A stretch of DNA of 64,000 nt from CAWJAP01 sp963834365 (GCA_963834365.1 CAWIBS010000009.1:1-64000); one strand, 5' to 3'; counted from the stretch's first letter, positions 40,557-51,675 are shown. Program-made: numbers and translations. The notes: a model not told the origin generated them from the letters alone.

Positions 40557-43411
40557 TCGGCTTCGCACTGCTGATTCTGCCGGTGAGCCTCGGCACGACC
40601 GCGGGCATCATGCTCGCCAACGCCGTGCTCTGGGCGCCGGCGCTCGGCCGCATCCTCGACACGTCGCTGCGCTACACGGTGGACAAGACCACCCGCGAGA
40701 TTCTGTTCCTGCCGCTGCCGAGCGATCTCAAGCAGCGCGCGAAGCCGTTCGTGGACGTGACCGTCGATCGGCTGGCCAAGGGCGTCAGCGCGCTGCTGGC
40801 GCTCGTGCTGATCGCTCCGTGGGGGCTGAATCTGGACTGGCAGCGCGTGAGCTACGCCAGCCTGGTCATCTGCGCGCTGTGGATCTACACGGCCATTCGC
40901 GCGAAACGCGGATACATCCAGGCCTTCCGCCAGAGCATCGATCGGCGGGAAGTGGAGCCCTCGGCGCTCCGCCTCCCGCAAGCGGACCTCTCGACGATCG
41001 AGGCGCTTCTCGGCGAGCTCGCCGACCCCGACGAGAAGCGGGTGATCTACGCGATCGACGTGCTCGAGGCGCTCGACAAGCGGAACCTCATCACCCCGCT
41101 GCTGCTGTATCACGAGTCGCCGAAGGTACGCGGGCGCGCACTGGTGGCGCTGAGCGTCGCCCCGCGCGACATCATCACCAAGTGGAAGCCGAGCGTGCTC
41201 CGGATGCTCGGCGACGAGCACGCCGAGGTGCGTGCCGCCGCGGTCGGCGCGCTGGCGGCGATCGGCGGCGACGGCGAGACGGCGCTGGTGCGGCCGTATC
41301 TGAGCGACGCCAACCCGCGCATCGCCGCGACGGCGGCGGTGGTGCTCGCCCGGAGCGCCCAGCCCGACGATCGCCAGGCTGCCGAGGCAGCCCTCACCAG
41401 GCTCGCGTCCGATGCGTCCGCCCGCAGCGGGTCGCGCCGGGAGGTCGCGATCGCGCTGCGCCAGATCCGCGACGACGGCCTGAACAGCCTGCTCGTGCCG
41501 CTGCTGCTCGACCCGAATCCGCTCGTGGCCGAAGAAGCCATGCGGACGGTGAGACAGAGCGAGCGGTTCGACTTCCTGTTCGTGGCGCCGCTCATCTCCC
41601 AGTTGCGGAACCGGCGGCTGAAGGGGCCGGCCCGCGACGTGCTCGTGAGCTACGGCGAGGAGGTCGTCGACGCGCTCGCGCACTTCATGGCCGATCGCGA
41701 GGAAGACGTCTGGGTCCGCCGGCACATCCCGGCGACGCTCGCCCGCATCCCGTCGCAGAAGTCGATGGACGCGCTGGTGCGCGGGCTCGAAGGCGAGGAG
41801 GACGGCTTCCTGCGATTCAAGCTCGTGAGCGCCATCGATCGCCTCCGCCGCGAGCAGCCGGCGCTGACCTTCGATCCCAAACCGCTCGAGGGGCTGGCGC
41901 TGCGCGAGGGCTCGCGCTACTTCGAATATCTGTCGCTGCACTTCAATCTCTACGAGCGGGAGCGCCTGCCGCGCGACGGGCTGCTCGACGAAGCGCTCGA
42001 ACAGAAGATCGCGCGCTCGCGCAACCGCGTGTTCCTGCTGCTCGGGCTCCTCTATCCGTGGCGCGACATCGTCGCGGCACGCTGGGCGATCGAGCACGGG
42101 GACGGGCGCGCCAAGTCGTCGGCGTCCGAATACCTCGACAATCTCCTCACCGGCCAGATCCGCCGGCGGCTGATGCCGATTCTCGACGACATCCCGCTCG
42201 CCGAACGCGTCAGCAAGGGCAACGTCATCCTGCGGACGCGAGAGCGCGACATCGAAGAGACGCTGCTGCGGCTGATCAATGACGAGGACGAGGTGGTGTC
42301 GGCGGTAGCCGTGGACTTCGCCGGCCGCAATCGGATCAAGGGGCTGGTGGACGACATCGAGCACGTCCTGGGGCACCGCGACGTCCGCGACTGGCACGTC
42401 TTCGAAGCGGCATCGTGGGCGCTCGCGGGCTTCCGCCTGGCCGAGGATCGCCGGCGAACCATGTGGCAGGAGCCGCTGCCCGCCGCCGAAATGGCCGACC
42501 GCATGCGGCAGATCCCGATCTTCCACGACGTGACCGTGGACGAACTGTTCCGGATGGCGCGGCTCGGCCGGCAGGTGCGCTACGAAGCCGCGCAGACGAT
42601 CTACCAGGAGGGCAAGGTCCCGAACGATCTGCATCTGCTCCTCGACGGGCGCGTGCGGATCACGGCGCCGGACGGGAGCACGCGCGAGGTGACGCCGCCG
42701 GCGCCGCTCGGTGTGGAGGACATGCTCGAAGGCCGGCCGCTGAGCGACACGGCCCGCACGGTGCAGACATCGATCTGTCTGCAGCTGACGCTCGAGGAAG
42801 CGCGGTCCCTGCTGGCCGAGAACACCGACATCGTCCAGGGCCTGTTCCGCTGGGTGCTCGATCACCCGACGTTCCAGCGGGACCGGATCGTCGTGCGCGG
42901 AGAAGCCGCGTCGGACGCGGGCGCGGATGTGGCGGGAAAGCCTGTCGATCCCATCGTCGCGCTTCAGCGTGTGTCGCTGTTCTCGCGGGTGCCGGTCGAG
43001 GAACGGCTCTCGCTGGCGTCGGTTTCACGCGAGGAAGTGTTGACCGAGGGCGAGACGGTTGCGCTTCCCGGATCCGTGCCGGGCGTCTTCATCGTGCTCG
43101 ACGGCGAGATAACGGTCGCGGGCGACGGCTCCGAGCCGGTTGTCGTCCGGGGCGGCGACGCGCTGGGCGTCTTCGAGACGTTTGCGGGCGTGCCGCTCGG
43201 GCGGACCGCCACGGTCACGCGCGCGGGCCGCGCGCTGCGCATCAGTTACGACGATCTCTTCGATTTGCTGGGCCAGCGCCCGGACTTCCTGGCCCACATC
43301 TTCTCGACCCTGTTCGGGGCGCGGCGCTCCGACTGGGCACTGACGACATCCGAATTGCGGACCCGCCCGGAAGCCGGACCCGAGCTCTGGCGAGAGGTCG
43401 CGGCGCGGTAG
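40553..43411 (+). CDS. Nucleotide-transporter-like/HEAT-repeat/cyclic-nucleotide-binding protein (5' truncated)
   Basis: The first about 120 residues (GTTAGIMLANAVLWAPALGR, ILDTSLRYTVDKTTREILFL, ALLALVLIAPWGLNL) look like the last membrane segments of an ATP/ADP-translocase or MFS-type Npt1/Npt2 transporter. About 450 residues of HEAT repeats follow (VIYAIDVLEALDKRNLITPL; VRAAAVGALAAIGGDGETAL). Two cNMP-binding beta-barrels end the protein: IPIFHDVTVDELFRMARLGR with YQEGKVPNDLHLLLDGRVRI, and SLFSRVPVEERLSLASVSRE with GVFIVLDGEITVAGDG. The protein is at least 950 aa. The transporter N-terminus is missing at the join. A GTG at 40583 is a possible but unlikely start. Confidence 0.75.
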   Translation, partial: GIGFALLILPVSLGTTAGIMLANAVLWAPALGRILDTSLRYTVDKTTREILFLPLPSDLKQRAKPFVDVTVDRLAKGVSALLALVLIAPWGLNLDWQRVSYASLVICALWIYTAIRAKRGYIQAFRQSIDRREVEPSALRLPQADLSTIEALLGELADPDEKRVIYAIDVLEALDKRNLITPLLLYHESPKVRGRALVALSVAPRDIITKWKPSVLRMLGDEHAEVRAAAVGALAAIGGDGETALVRPYLSDANPRIAATAAVVLARSAQPDDRQAAEAALTRLASDASARSGSRREVAIALRQIRDDGLNSLLVPLLLDPNPLVAEEAMRTVRQSERFDFLFVAPLISQLRNRRLKGPARDVLVSYGEEVVDALAHFMADREEDVWVRRHIPATLARIPSQKSMDALVRGLEGEEDGFLRFKLVSAIDRLRREQPALTFDPKPLEGLALREGSRYFEYLSLHFNLYERERLPRDGLLDEALEQKIARSRNRVFLLLGLLYPWRDIVAARWAIEHGDGRAKSSASEYLDNLLTGQIRRRLMPILDDIPLAERVSKGNVILRTRERDIEETLLRLINDEDEVVSAVAVDFAGRNRIKGLVDDIEHVLGHRDVRDWHVFEAASWALAGFRLAEDRRRTMWQEPLPAAEMADRMRQIPIFHDVTVDELFRMARLGRQVRYEAAQTIYQEGKVPNDLHLLLDGRVRITAPDGSTREVTPPAPLGVEDMLEGRPLSDTARTVQTSICLQLTLEEARSLLAENTDIVQGLFRWVLDHPTFQRDRIVVRGEAASDAGADVAGKPVDPIVALQRVSLFSRVPVEERLSLASVSREEVLTEGETVALPGSVPGVFIVLDGEITVAGDGSEPVVVRGGDALGVFETFAGVPLGRTATVTRAGRALRISYDDLFDLLGQRPDFLAHIFSTLFGARRSDWALTTSELRTRPEAGPELWREVAAR

Positions 43412-43458
43412 GCTCGAGGCTCGGAACCCACGGAAAAACAGCTGGGATTCGAAAGATC

Positions 43459-43487
43459 TTGACGCGATCGGTCCGCAATGCTAATTT
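43459..43487 (+). promoter_or_regulatory. Promoter-like -35/extended -10 upstream of blaI
   Basis: TTGACG (43459-43464), a 17-base spacer ending TGC, and TAATTT (43482-43487) form a sigma70-like promoter with an extended -10 (TGnTAATTT). It is the only AT-rich patch in the 210-base gap before the BlaI gene. Assignment is by pattern only. Confidence 0.4.
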
Positions 43488-43490
43488 TCC

Positions 43491-43500
43491 AGCACGTGCT
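43491..43500. promoter_or_regulatory. Palindrome next to the blaI promoter
   Basis: AGCACGTGCT is a perfect 10-bp palindrome three bases after the -10-like element, the place expected for a repressor operator. The downstream BlaI-type protein is the obvious candidate ligand, but classic BlaI operators (TACA/TGTA dyads) differ. Confidence 0.35.
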
Positions 43501-43622
43501 AAATTCTTTGCATCTTTGTCGGCTCCGCTTCCGTCCAACTGTCAGTGAACGTCCTCGACCCCTGAACCCTGAGTTCGAGTCTCGAGCCTTTTGAGCCCCA
43601 AGCCGTGAACCCTGAGCCTCCC

Positions 43623-44018
43623 ATGAGTCCCGAGCCCTTCAACGTCAGCCGCCGCGAGCGCCAGATGCTCGACATCCTCTTTTCGCGAGGACGCGCCAGC
43701 GCGGCCGAGATTCAGTCGGCGCTGCCGGACGCGCCCAGCTATTCGGCGGTGCGCGCCCTGCTGCGAATCCTGGAGATCAAGGGGCACGTCCGACACGAGC
43801 AGGAGGGTCCACGCTACGTGTACGTGCCCACCCTCGCGCGCGACAGTGCCAAGAAGTCCGCGATGCGGCACCTCGTGCGCACCTTCTTCGATGGCTCGAC
43901 CGAGCAGGCCGTCGCCGCGCTGCTCGACGGATCGTCGTCCCGCCTGTCAGAAGCCGAGCTCGATCGCCTGTCTCGACTGATCGCCGAGCGGCGCCAGCGG
44001 GGGAATCGCCATGCTTGA
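43623..44018 (+). CDS. BlaI/MecI/CopY family transcriptional repressor
   Basis: A winged-helix protein of about 131 aa: NVSRRERQMLDILFSRGRAS, AAEIQSALPDAPSYSAVRAL and LRILEIKGHVRHEQEGPRYV (recognition helix and wing). A C-terminal dimerisation helix follows (MRHLVRTFFDGSTEQAVAAL). I chose the ATG at 43623; the GTG 18 bases upstream lies in a run of GAACCCTGAG-like repeats. It overlaps the M56 peptidase gene by eight bases, the usual repressor/sensor-protease pair. In known systems the M56 protease cleaves BlaI when the sensor is triggered. Confidence 0.87.
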   Translation: MSPEPFNVSRRERQMLDILFSRGRASAAEIQSALPDAPSYSAVRALLRILEIKGHVRHEQEGPRYVYVPTLARDSAKKSAMRHLVRTFFDGSTEQAVAALLDGSSSRLSEAELDRLSRLIAERRQRGNRHA

Positions 44019-45285
44019 CATCAGTCTCAAGTCGAGTGTCGTGCTCGTCCTGGCCTGGGTGGTCACGAGCGCACTTCGTCACCGATCGCCGGCGTCGTTG
44101 CGCCATGCCGTCTGGGCCCTGGCGCTGATGGCCGCGCTCGCCATGCCGGCGATCGCGCGGATCGTTCCCTCCTGGCACGTGCCGCTCATCGGGCCGGACG
44201 TGATGCGTGCCGCCGGTCTCCAGCCGACTGCGGACTCGCGCCAGAGTGGCGCCGACGAGGCTGCTGTACGCGAGGCCGGTCTCCCCGAGGCCGTAGCCCC
44301 GAGGCCACGACTGTCGGTCGTGACGCCTTCACCAGGTGTTCGAGGCTCCGAGGCGTCAGCCTCGTGGTCGCCGGACAGTACGCTGGCCGAGGGTACCTCG
44401 CCCGGGCGGAAGCCCAAAATCGTACCCTCTTGGCTGCTCGCGGCGGTGTGGGCGGCCGGTTTCGGCCTGCTCCTCCTGCGCCAGGCGGCCGGCGTCTTCC
44501 GGTCGCGGCGCCTCGCGGGGACGCGCACGCCCGGCCGGGCGCCCTGGGTTCCGGTGGCGCGTGCGCTCGCACGCGCCATCGGTGCGCCGCGACGCACCCG
44601 CTTCCTGCGATCCGATCGCGTGGATACCCCGATGGCATGCGGGCTGATCCGTCCGGCGGTCGTGCTGCCCGCCGCGGCCGACGGCTGGCCCGAAGATCGC
44701 GTCACCTCGGTGCTCCTGCACGAACTGGCGCACGTGCGCCGCCGTGATTGCCTCACCCAGGCGTTCGCCGACCTCACGTGCGCCATGTACTGGTTCAACC
44801 CCCTGGCGTGGGTCGCCGTCCGCGCGTTGCGGCGCGAGCGTGAGCGCGCGTGCGACGACATGGTCCTCGCGTGCGGCACGCCAGGTCCCGACTACGCCGA
44901 GCACCTGCTCGATGTCGCGCGGGCGGTGCGCCCGGGCGCACCTTCACCGATGTTCTCCGGCGGTGTGGCGATGGCCCACCGTAACGAACTGGAGGGACGA
45001 CTCATGGCTATCCTCGACGAGGGCCGCCCACGACGGGCCCTTTCGCTCCGCACGCTCGGATCGGCCGCTGCACTCGCACTGGTCGTGGTCGTCCCGATCG
45101 CCGCGGTCAATCCGTGGCAGGTGGACGAGTACACGCACGTCGAGGCGTCGCGTCCCGCCGACGAAGCGTCCCCGCCCGTGAATGCCGTCGCGCCGGCAGC
45201 GGTCGCCGCGCCCGTGACGCCGCGCCGTCAGTTGGCCGCCCCGGCACGACCCGTCGCGGAGAGCACCGCCGCCCGCGTGGCGTGA
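44011..45285 (+). CDS. M56 family (BlaR1/MecR1-type) membrane metallopeptidase
   Basis: A clean 424-aa frame. Membrane helices lie at about residues 8-25, 32-52 and 142-160, with another near 350-370. The zinc motif LLHELAHVRRRDCLTQAFAD and the downstream WFNPLAWVAVRALRRERERA plus CDDMVL are the M56 signature. The linker from about residue 72 to 145 is Pro/Ala-rich and its DNA carries inverted-repeat-like segments. A penicillin-binding sensor domain is absent. The frame stops at 45285, but one base shift would continue it through a Gly/Val-rich linker into the HEAT repeats at 45451. Confidence 0.87.
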   Translation: MLDISLKSSVVLVLAWVVTSALRHRSPASLRHAVWALALMAALAMPAIARIVPSWHVPLIGPDVMRAAGLQPTADSRQSGADEAAVREAGLPEAVAPRPRLSVVTPSPGVRGSEASASWSPDSTLAEGTSPGRKPKIVPSWLLAAVWAAGFGLLLLRQAAGVFRSRRLAGTRTPGRAPWVPVARALARAIGAPRRTRFLRSDRVDTPMACGLIRPAVVLPAAADGWPEDRVTSVLLHELAHVRRRDCLTQAFADLTCAMYWFNPLAWVAVRALRRERERACDDMVLACGTPGPDYAEHLLDVARAVRPGAPSPMFSGGVAMAHRNELEGRLMAILDEGRPRRALSLRTLGSAAALALVVVVPIAAVNPWQVDEYTHVEASRPADEASPPVNAVAPAAVAAPVTPRRQLAAPARPVAESTAARVA

Positions 45286-45450
45286 TGGCGGCGTCGACGG
45301 CGTAGCGGGGGTGTCGTCCCCGGCGTCGCGCGGCATCGATGCCGGTGCTGGTGTCGGAGTGGGCGCCGGTGTGGGCGTCGGCGGCGTGCCGGCGGCATCG
45401 CCGACGGTGTCTCGTTCGATGTCGGCGTCATCGCTCGGACGCTTGGCCTC

Positions 45451-46269
45451 GTGGCCAACGCGGCGCTCGCGCAACCCGCCCCGACGCCAACGCCGACTCC
45501 CACGCCGACGCCGACTCCCACGGCGAAGCCGACCCCCACGCCGAAGCCAGCGCCGGATGCGCGGCCCGTCGTCGTCGGCAGCAAGGAGCGGCCGCGGCCG
45601 CCCGCCGATCCGAAAGTGGTGGCCGCGCTCGCCGAAGCCTTGAAGGACACCGATGCCGACGTGCGCAAGCAGGCGCTCCACGCGCTCGCGCAGCTGCGGG
45701 ACCCGTCCACGTTCGACGCGTTCGTCACCGCCCTCGGGGACAAGGACGCGGAGACCCGGCAGCAGGCCGCGCACGCGCTCGCACAACTTGGCGATCCGCG
45801 TGCAGCCAAGGCGCTGACGGCGGTGCTGAGCGATCCGGAAGCAGAGGTCCGCCAGCAAGCCGTGTTCGCGCTCGGCCAGATGCGCGATCCCGCATCGTTC
45901 GACGCGCTGACCACCGCCCTCAAGGACGCCGACGCCGAAGTGCGGCAGCAGGCGGCTTTCGCGCTCGGGCAACTGCACGATGTGCGCAGCGTCGGCCCGC
46001 TCACCACCGCGCTGCAGGACAAGGACGTCGAGGTTCGTCAGCAGGCGGCCTTCGCGCTCGGACAGATTCGCGACCCCAAGGCCGTGGACGCCCTCATCGT
46101 CGCGGCGAAGGATGCGGATTCGGAAGTCCGGCAGCAGGCGCTCTTTGCGCTGTCGCAGATCGGCGATGCGCGGGCGCAGGATGTGGCCATGGCGGCCCTG
46201 AAGGACGCGGATCCCGAGGTCCGGCAGGCGGCGGCCCACGCGCTCGCACAGATTCTGGGACGACGGTGA
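45451..46269 (+). CDS. HEAT-repeat protein, probably the C-terminal part of the M56 protein
   Basis: A low-complexity Pro-Thr segment (APTPTPTPTPTPTPTAKPTP, residues 9-28) leads to seven near-identical 31-aa HEAT repeats with the core VRQQAAFALGQLHDVRSVGP. The reading upstream of the GTG at 45451 is open (DGVSFDVGVIARTLGLVANA) and joins, after two single-base shifts near 45283 and 45405, to the end of the M56 peptidase. I therefore favour one protein: membrane protease, Gly-rich linker, periplasmic HEAT solenoid. If separate, it is a secreted HEAT protein. Confidence 0.8.
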   Translation: MANAALAQPAPTPTPTPTPTPTPTAKPTPTPKPAPDARPVVVGSKERPRPPADPKVVAALAEALKDTDADVRKQALHALAQLRDPSTFDAFVTALGDKDAETRQQAAHALAQLGDPRAAKALTAVLSDPEAEVRQQAVFALGQMRDPASFDALTTALKDADAEVRQQAAFALGQLHDVRSVGPLTTALQDKDVEVRQQAAFALGQIRDPKAVDALIVAAKDADSEVRQQALFALSQIGDARAQDVAMAALKDADPEVRQAAAHALAQILGRR

Positions 46270-46273
46270 TCGG

Positions 46274-46349
46274 GGGCTACAGGCAGCGGACTACGGACTG
46301 CGGGCCGGAGTATTCAGAGGCTCTTCCCGCAGCCCCTGGCCTGTAGCCC
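46274..46349. repeat. Dispersed GGGCTAC..GCGGACTACGG repeat with inverted partner
   Basis: GGGCTACAGGC (46274-46284) and its reverse complement GCCTGTAGCCC (46339-46349) bracket a 54-base spacer. A close relative of the forward unit, GGGCTACGGGCTGCGGACTA, lies at 59363. It appears intergenic in both places and resembles REP-type repeats. Confidence 0.5.
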
Positions 46350-46364
46350 GCAGCCCGCAGCCTC

Positions 46365-46407
46365 GGGGTCAGGAGTCGTCGCCGGACACCGGCCGACTCC
46401 TGACCCC
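46365..46407. repeat. Long nested hairpin (REP-like or terminator)
   Basis: GGGGTCAGGAGTCG (46365-46378) pairs perfectly with CGACTCCTGACCCC (46394-46407). Inside it, GCCGG and CCGGC form a second 5-bp stem with an ACA loop. It lies between two HEAT-repeat genes. No T-tract follows, so a REP-like element is more likely than a simple terminator. Confidence 0.6.
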
Positions 46408-46455
46408 GTTCTCAGCACCATTAGTGCAGGTTTTCTAGCATCTCGGAGGACTACG

Positions 46456-47472
46456 ATGGGCTTTGCTTCCTCGCTGCTGGCTCGCCTCGTCGACGTGCTG
46501 GTCGGGCTCCTGTTCGGCGTCGTGACGCTCCTCGCGAGCTCCGACGAATCCCCGCTGGCGGCATTGCGCGCGCAGCCCATCGACACGCTGGTCGCGCAGC
46601 TGCGTTCGAGCTCCGCAACCGAACGGGCGCTGGCGGCCTGCGCCCTGCGCGCCCGCCGCAGCGACGCGCTTCCCGCGGTCGCGCCCCTCGTCGCGCTGCT
46701 GGCTGACGATACGCCGGTGAGCCCCGACACCTGCGTCTCCCGAGGGCAGGGCTGGTACCAACGCGACGAGCCGACGACGCCAGCCGAGGAAGCAGCCCGC
46801 GCCCTGGACGCGATCGGGCCGGCATCGTACGAGCCGGTCGCGCGCACGCTCGAAGGGCAGAGTCCCGTCGCACGGCGCTACGCCGCGTTCGCACTCGGCA
46901 TGCTCGAAGATGCCCGCGCGGTCGTCCCGCTCGTGACGCGCCTGCGCGACAGCGAGGCACGCGTGCGCGAGAAGGCCGCCTGGGCGCTGGGCGCCATCGA
47001 AGATGGCCGGGCGGTCAACGGATTGATCGGCACGCTGACCGACGCGGATCCGGGAGTCCGATCGCAAGCGGCGTGGGCTCTCGGCTCGATTGAAGACGCC
47101 ACCGCGGTGGACGCGCTGGAGCGGGCGCTCCGCGACACCTCGCACGAAGTGCGGAAGCAGTCGGCCTGGGCACTCGGCGCGATCGAGGACGCCGGCGCCA
47201 TCGAGGGCCTCGTCAGCGCGCTGGCCGACGTGCAGCCGGACGTGCGCCGGCAGGCCGCTTGGGCCCTTGGCGCGATCGAGGACCCGCGCGCCGTGGACGG
47301 CCTCGTCAAGACGCTCGACGACGCCGACGCGCGCGTGCGGGAGCAGGCTGCGTGGGCGCTCGGCGCCATCGGCGACTCGCGCGCCGCAACGAAGCTGACC
47401 GGTGCGCTGAAAGACGTGAGCCCGAAGGTGAGGCGGCAGGCCGCCTGGGCGCTCGGCGCGCTCGATCGATAG
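46456..47472 (+). CDS. HEAT-repeat protein with N-terminal hydrophobic segment
   Basis: A clean 338-aa frame starting MGFASSLLARLVDVLVGLLF, a membrane anchor or uncleaved signal, preceded by GGAGG eight bases before the ATG. A divergent N-terminal HEAT region (PIDTLVAQLRSSSATERALA) includes a short insertion (TCVSRGQGWYQRDEPTTPAE). Six highly regular repeats follow with the core VRRQAAWALGAIEDPRAVDG. The near-identical AWALGAIED repeats suggest recent expansion. It lies directly behind the M56/HEAT gene and may belong to the same signalling unit, by position only. Confidence 0.82.
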   Translation: MGFASSLLARLVDVLVGLLFGVVTLLASSDESPLAALRAQPIDTLVAQLRSSSATERALAACALRARRSDALPAVAPLVALLADDTPVSPDTCVSRGQGWYQRDEPTTPAEEAARALDAIGPASYEPVARTLEGQSPVARRYAAFALGMLEDARAVVPLVTRLRDSEARVREKAAWALGAIEDGRAVNGLIGTLTDADPGVRSQAAWALGSIEDATAVDALERALRDTSHEVRKQSAWALGAIEDAGAIEGLVSALADVQPDVRRQAAWALGAIEDPRAVDGLVKTLDDADARVREQAAWALGAIGDSRAATKLTGALKDVSPKVRRQAAWALGALDR

Positions 47473-47541
47473 TCGGAGATGTCGGCCGCGGCCGCCGCGC
47501 CCTCCTGTTCGTGATCGAACGCTCACTCGTGCTGACGTAGT

Positions 47542-47560
47542 GTCCGGCTTTCAGCCGGAC
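47542..47560. repeat. GTCCGGCT-TTC-AGCCGGAC hairpin repeat, copy 1
   Basis: A perfect 8-bp stem with a 3-base loop between the convergent HEAT and S9 peptidase genes, 12 bases from the S9 stop. Two related copies occur at 51524 and 51676. At a convergent junction it could act as a bidirectional terminator. Confidence 0.6.
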
Positions 47561-47571
47561 CGTGCCCTCGG

Positions 47572-49772
<2,201 letters not shown>

Positions 49773-49948
49773 CTGCATCCTCCGGCACGAGCCCGGCGAA
49801 CGTCGGGCGAATTCCCCTGCAATTCTGCCACCCGCGTGCGGCCAGGTCTCGAGATTCTGCATCGGTGGAAGTCAGGGCAGACTGCACGCCGGTTTTGCGG
49901 CCGCGCGATTGAGTCAATCGGCCTGACCGCGTGTACTATCGTCCGCGC

Positions 49949-51533
49949 ATGGACGCCCGCCCTTCCCATGACGTCGCGATTCTCGGCGGCGGACTGGCCG
50001 GCCTGACGCTCGCCCGGCAGCTGCACCTCGAACGTCCCGAGCTCCGCACGCTCGTGCTCGAGAAGCGCCAGCATCCGGTGCCGGAAGCCGCGCACAAGGT
50101 CGGCGAGTCGTCGGTGGAGATCGGCGCCCACTACCTGGGCGCCGTGCTCGGACTCGAGCCCTACATGGACGAGCACCAGCTCGAGAAGTTCGGGCTCCGG
50201 TACTTCTTCAGCGACGGCTCGAACCGCGATCTCCGCCACCGATTCGAGCTGGGCGCGCGCCGGTTTCCGCGCGTCCAGAGCTACCAGATCGATCGCGGAC
50301 GGCTCGAGAACCATCTGCTCGCCGACAACCGGGTACGTCGGCATCGAGGTCCACGACGCGACGACGATCGTCGGGATCGATCTCGGCGATCCCCACCATC
50401 GTGTGACGTTCGCGAACACCGGCGGGTCGCAGAGCATCACCGCGCGCTGGGTGGTGGACGCGAGCGGCCGCGGAGGCCTGCTGAAGCGCCAGCTGGGGCT
50501 GCAGCGACCCAGCGGCCATCGCGCGAACGCGGCCTGGTGGCGGGTCAGCACGCGCGTGAAGCTCGACGACTGGGTCGAGGACACGGCCTGGCAGCAGCGC
50601 GTGCCGGGCGGGCGGCGGTGGCTCAGCACCAATCACCTGATGGGTCCGGGCTACTGGTTCTGGCTCATTCCGCTCGCGTCCGACTCGACGAGCCTCGGCA
50701 TCGTCGGCGATGCGGACATGCATCCGTACAGCACGCTCAACCGTCTGGACAGGGCCTATGCCTGGCTGGACGCGCACGAACCGCAGGCGGCCGCGATCGT
50801 GCGCGGCGTGCACGATCGGGTCGAGGACTTCCTGGGACTCCAGCACTACGCGCACGGCTGTGCCCAGGTCTTCTCGGCGGATCGCTGGTGCCTGACCGGC
50901 GAAGCCGGCGTCTTCACGGATCCGTTCTACTCGCCGGGCTCGGATTTCATCGGCATCGGCAACGGCATGATCGCCGAGCTGATCCTCCGCGACCATGGCG
51001 GGGACTGCGTCAAGCGCGAAGCCGCGCTCTTCAACCGCGTCTACCTGGCGCTGTTCGAGGCGTACATCAAGGTCTACGAACAGCAGTATCCGATCATGGG
51101 GAGCGCCCGCGTGATGACGGCGAAGGTCGCCTGGGACAATGCCTGCTACTGGTGCGTCACGGCGCTTCTGTTCTTCAACCGCAAGTATCGCGACGCCGCG
51201 TTCCTCCTCTCCATCGATTCGCAGATGCGTCGGTTCTTCCGCCTTCACGTCTTGATGCAGCACTTCCTGCGCGACTGGCACGGGCGCGACGCCACGCGCC
51301 TCACCAGCGGATTCGCCAATGTCGTTGACAACCCCTGGGTCGGTCCGCTCCAGAACGCGCTCGATCGCCCGCACGACGACGAGAGCCTGCGGCGCCAGCT
51401 GGACGACAACCTCACCATGCTGGAGCAGTTCGCGGAGCGGGTCCGCGCGCTGCCGGACAGCGCCGTCGACCCGTGCAACCAGGACACGCTGATTCCGTCG
51501 CTCGCCGTCGAGGCTCTCAGCAAGTCCGGCTAA
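49949..51533 (+). CDS. Flavin-dependent halogenase-like oxidoreductase
   Basis: The FAD motif VAILGGGLAGLTLARQLHLE (residues 10-29) is followed by HKVGESSVEIGAHYLGAVLG and VVDASGRGGLLKRQLGL. GPGYWFWLIPLASDSTSLGI contains W-x-W-x-I-P, the signature that blocks monooxygenation in flavin halogenases. GEAGVFTDPFYSPGSDFIGI is the usual second FAD segment. Length is about 528 aa. One shift near 50335 splits it. The stop lies inside a GTCCGGCT hairpin. Related halogenase-like proteins occur in aryl-polyene and flexirubin clusters. Whether it halogenates is unknown; a GGR-type reductase is the alternative. Confidence 0.78.
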
Positions 51534-51541
51534 AGCCGGAC
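51524..51541. repeat. GTCCGGCT-AA-AGCCGGAC hairpin repeat, copy 2
   Basis: A perfect 8-bp stem with a 2-base loop. It contains the TAA stop of the halogenase-like gene, so the last residues (KSG) are encoded by the repeat. Likely a terminator or REP element at the convergent boundary with the hydrolase gene. Confidence 0.6.
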
Positions 51542-51675
51542 ACTGACGGTCCGGAAGCGACGACTGAAGCGACGTACCGAACGGAATACGACGTACGGCA
51601 AAGCGACTGTAGCACGACCCGACCACGACGCTGGGAAAGAAACGTCACTCGTCAAGAGACCTCGACTCGTAGTGC

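Noticed and set aside
40583..43411. A complete 942-aa gene starting at GTG 40583
   Set aside because: The reading is open upstream with membrane-type residues (GIGFALLILPV), and the start falls in the middle of a helix. The gene is truncated by the join.
43540..43622. Extra N-terminal codons for BlaI from the GTG at 43605
   Set aside because: That stretch is a run of GAACCCTGAG-like repeats encoding NPEPP, and the BlaI fold starts after the ATG at 43623.
45480..45560. CRISPR-like direct repeats
   Set aside because: The short repeats are the Pro-Thr codons of a protein linker; there are no spacers of constant length.
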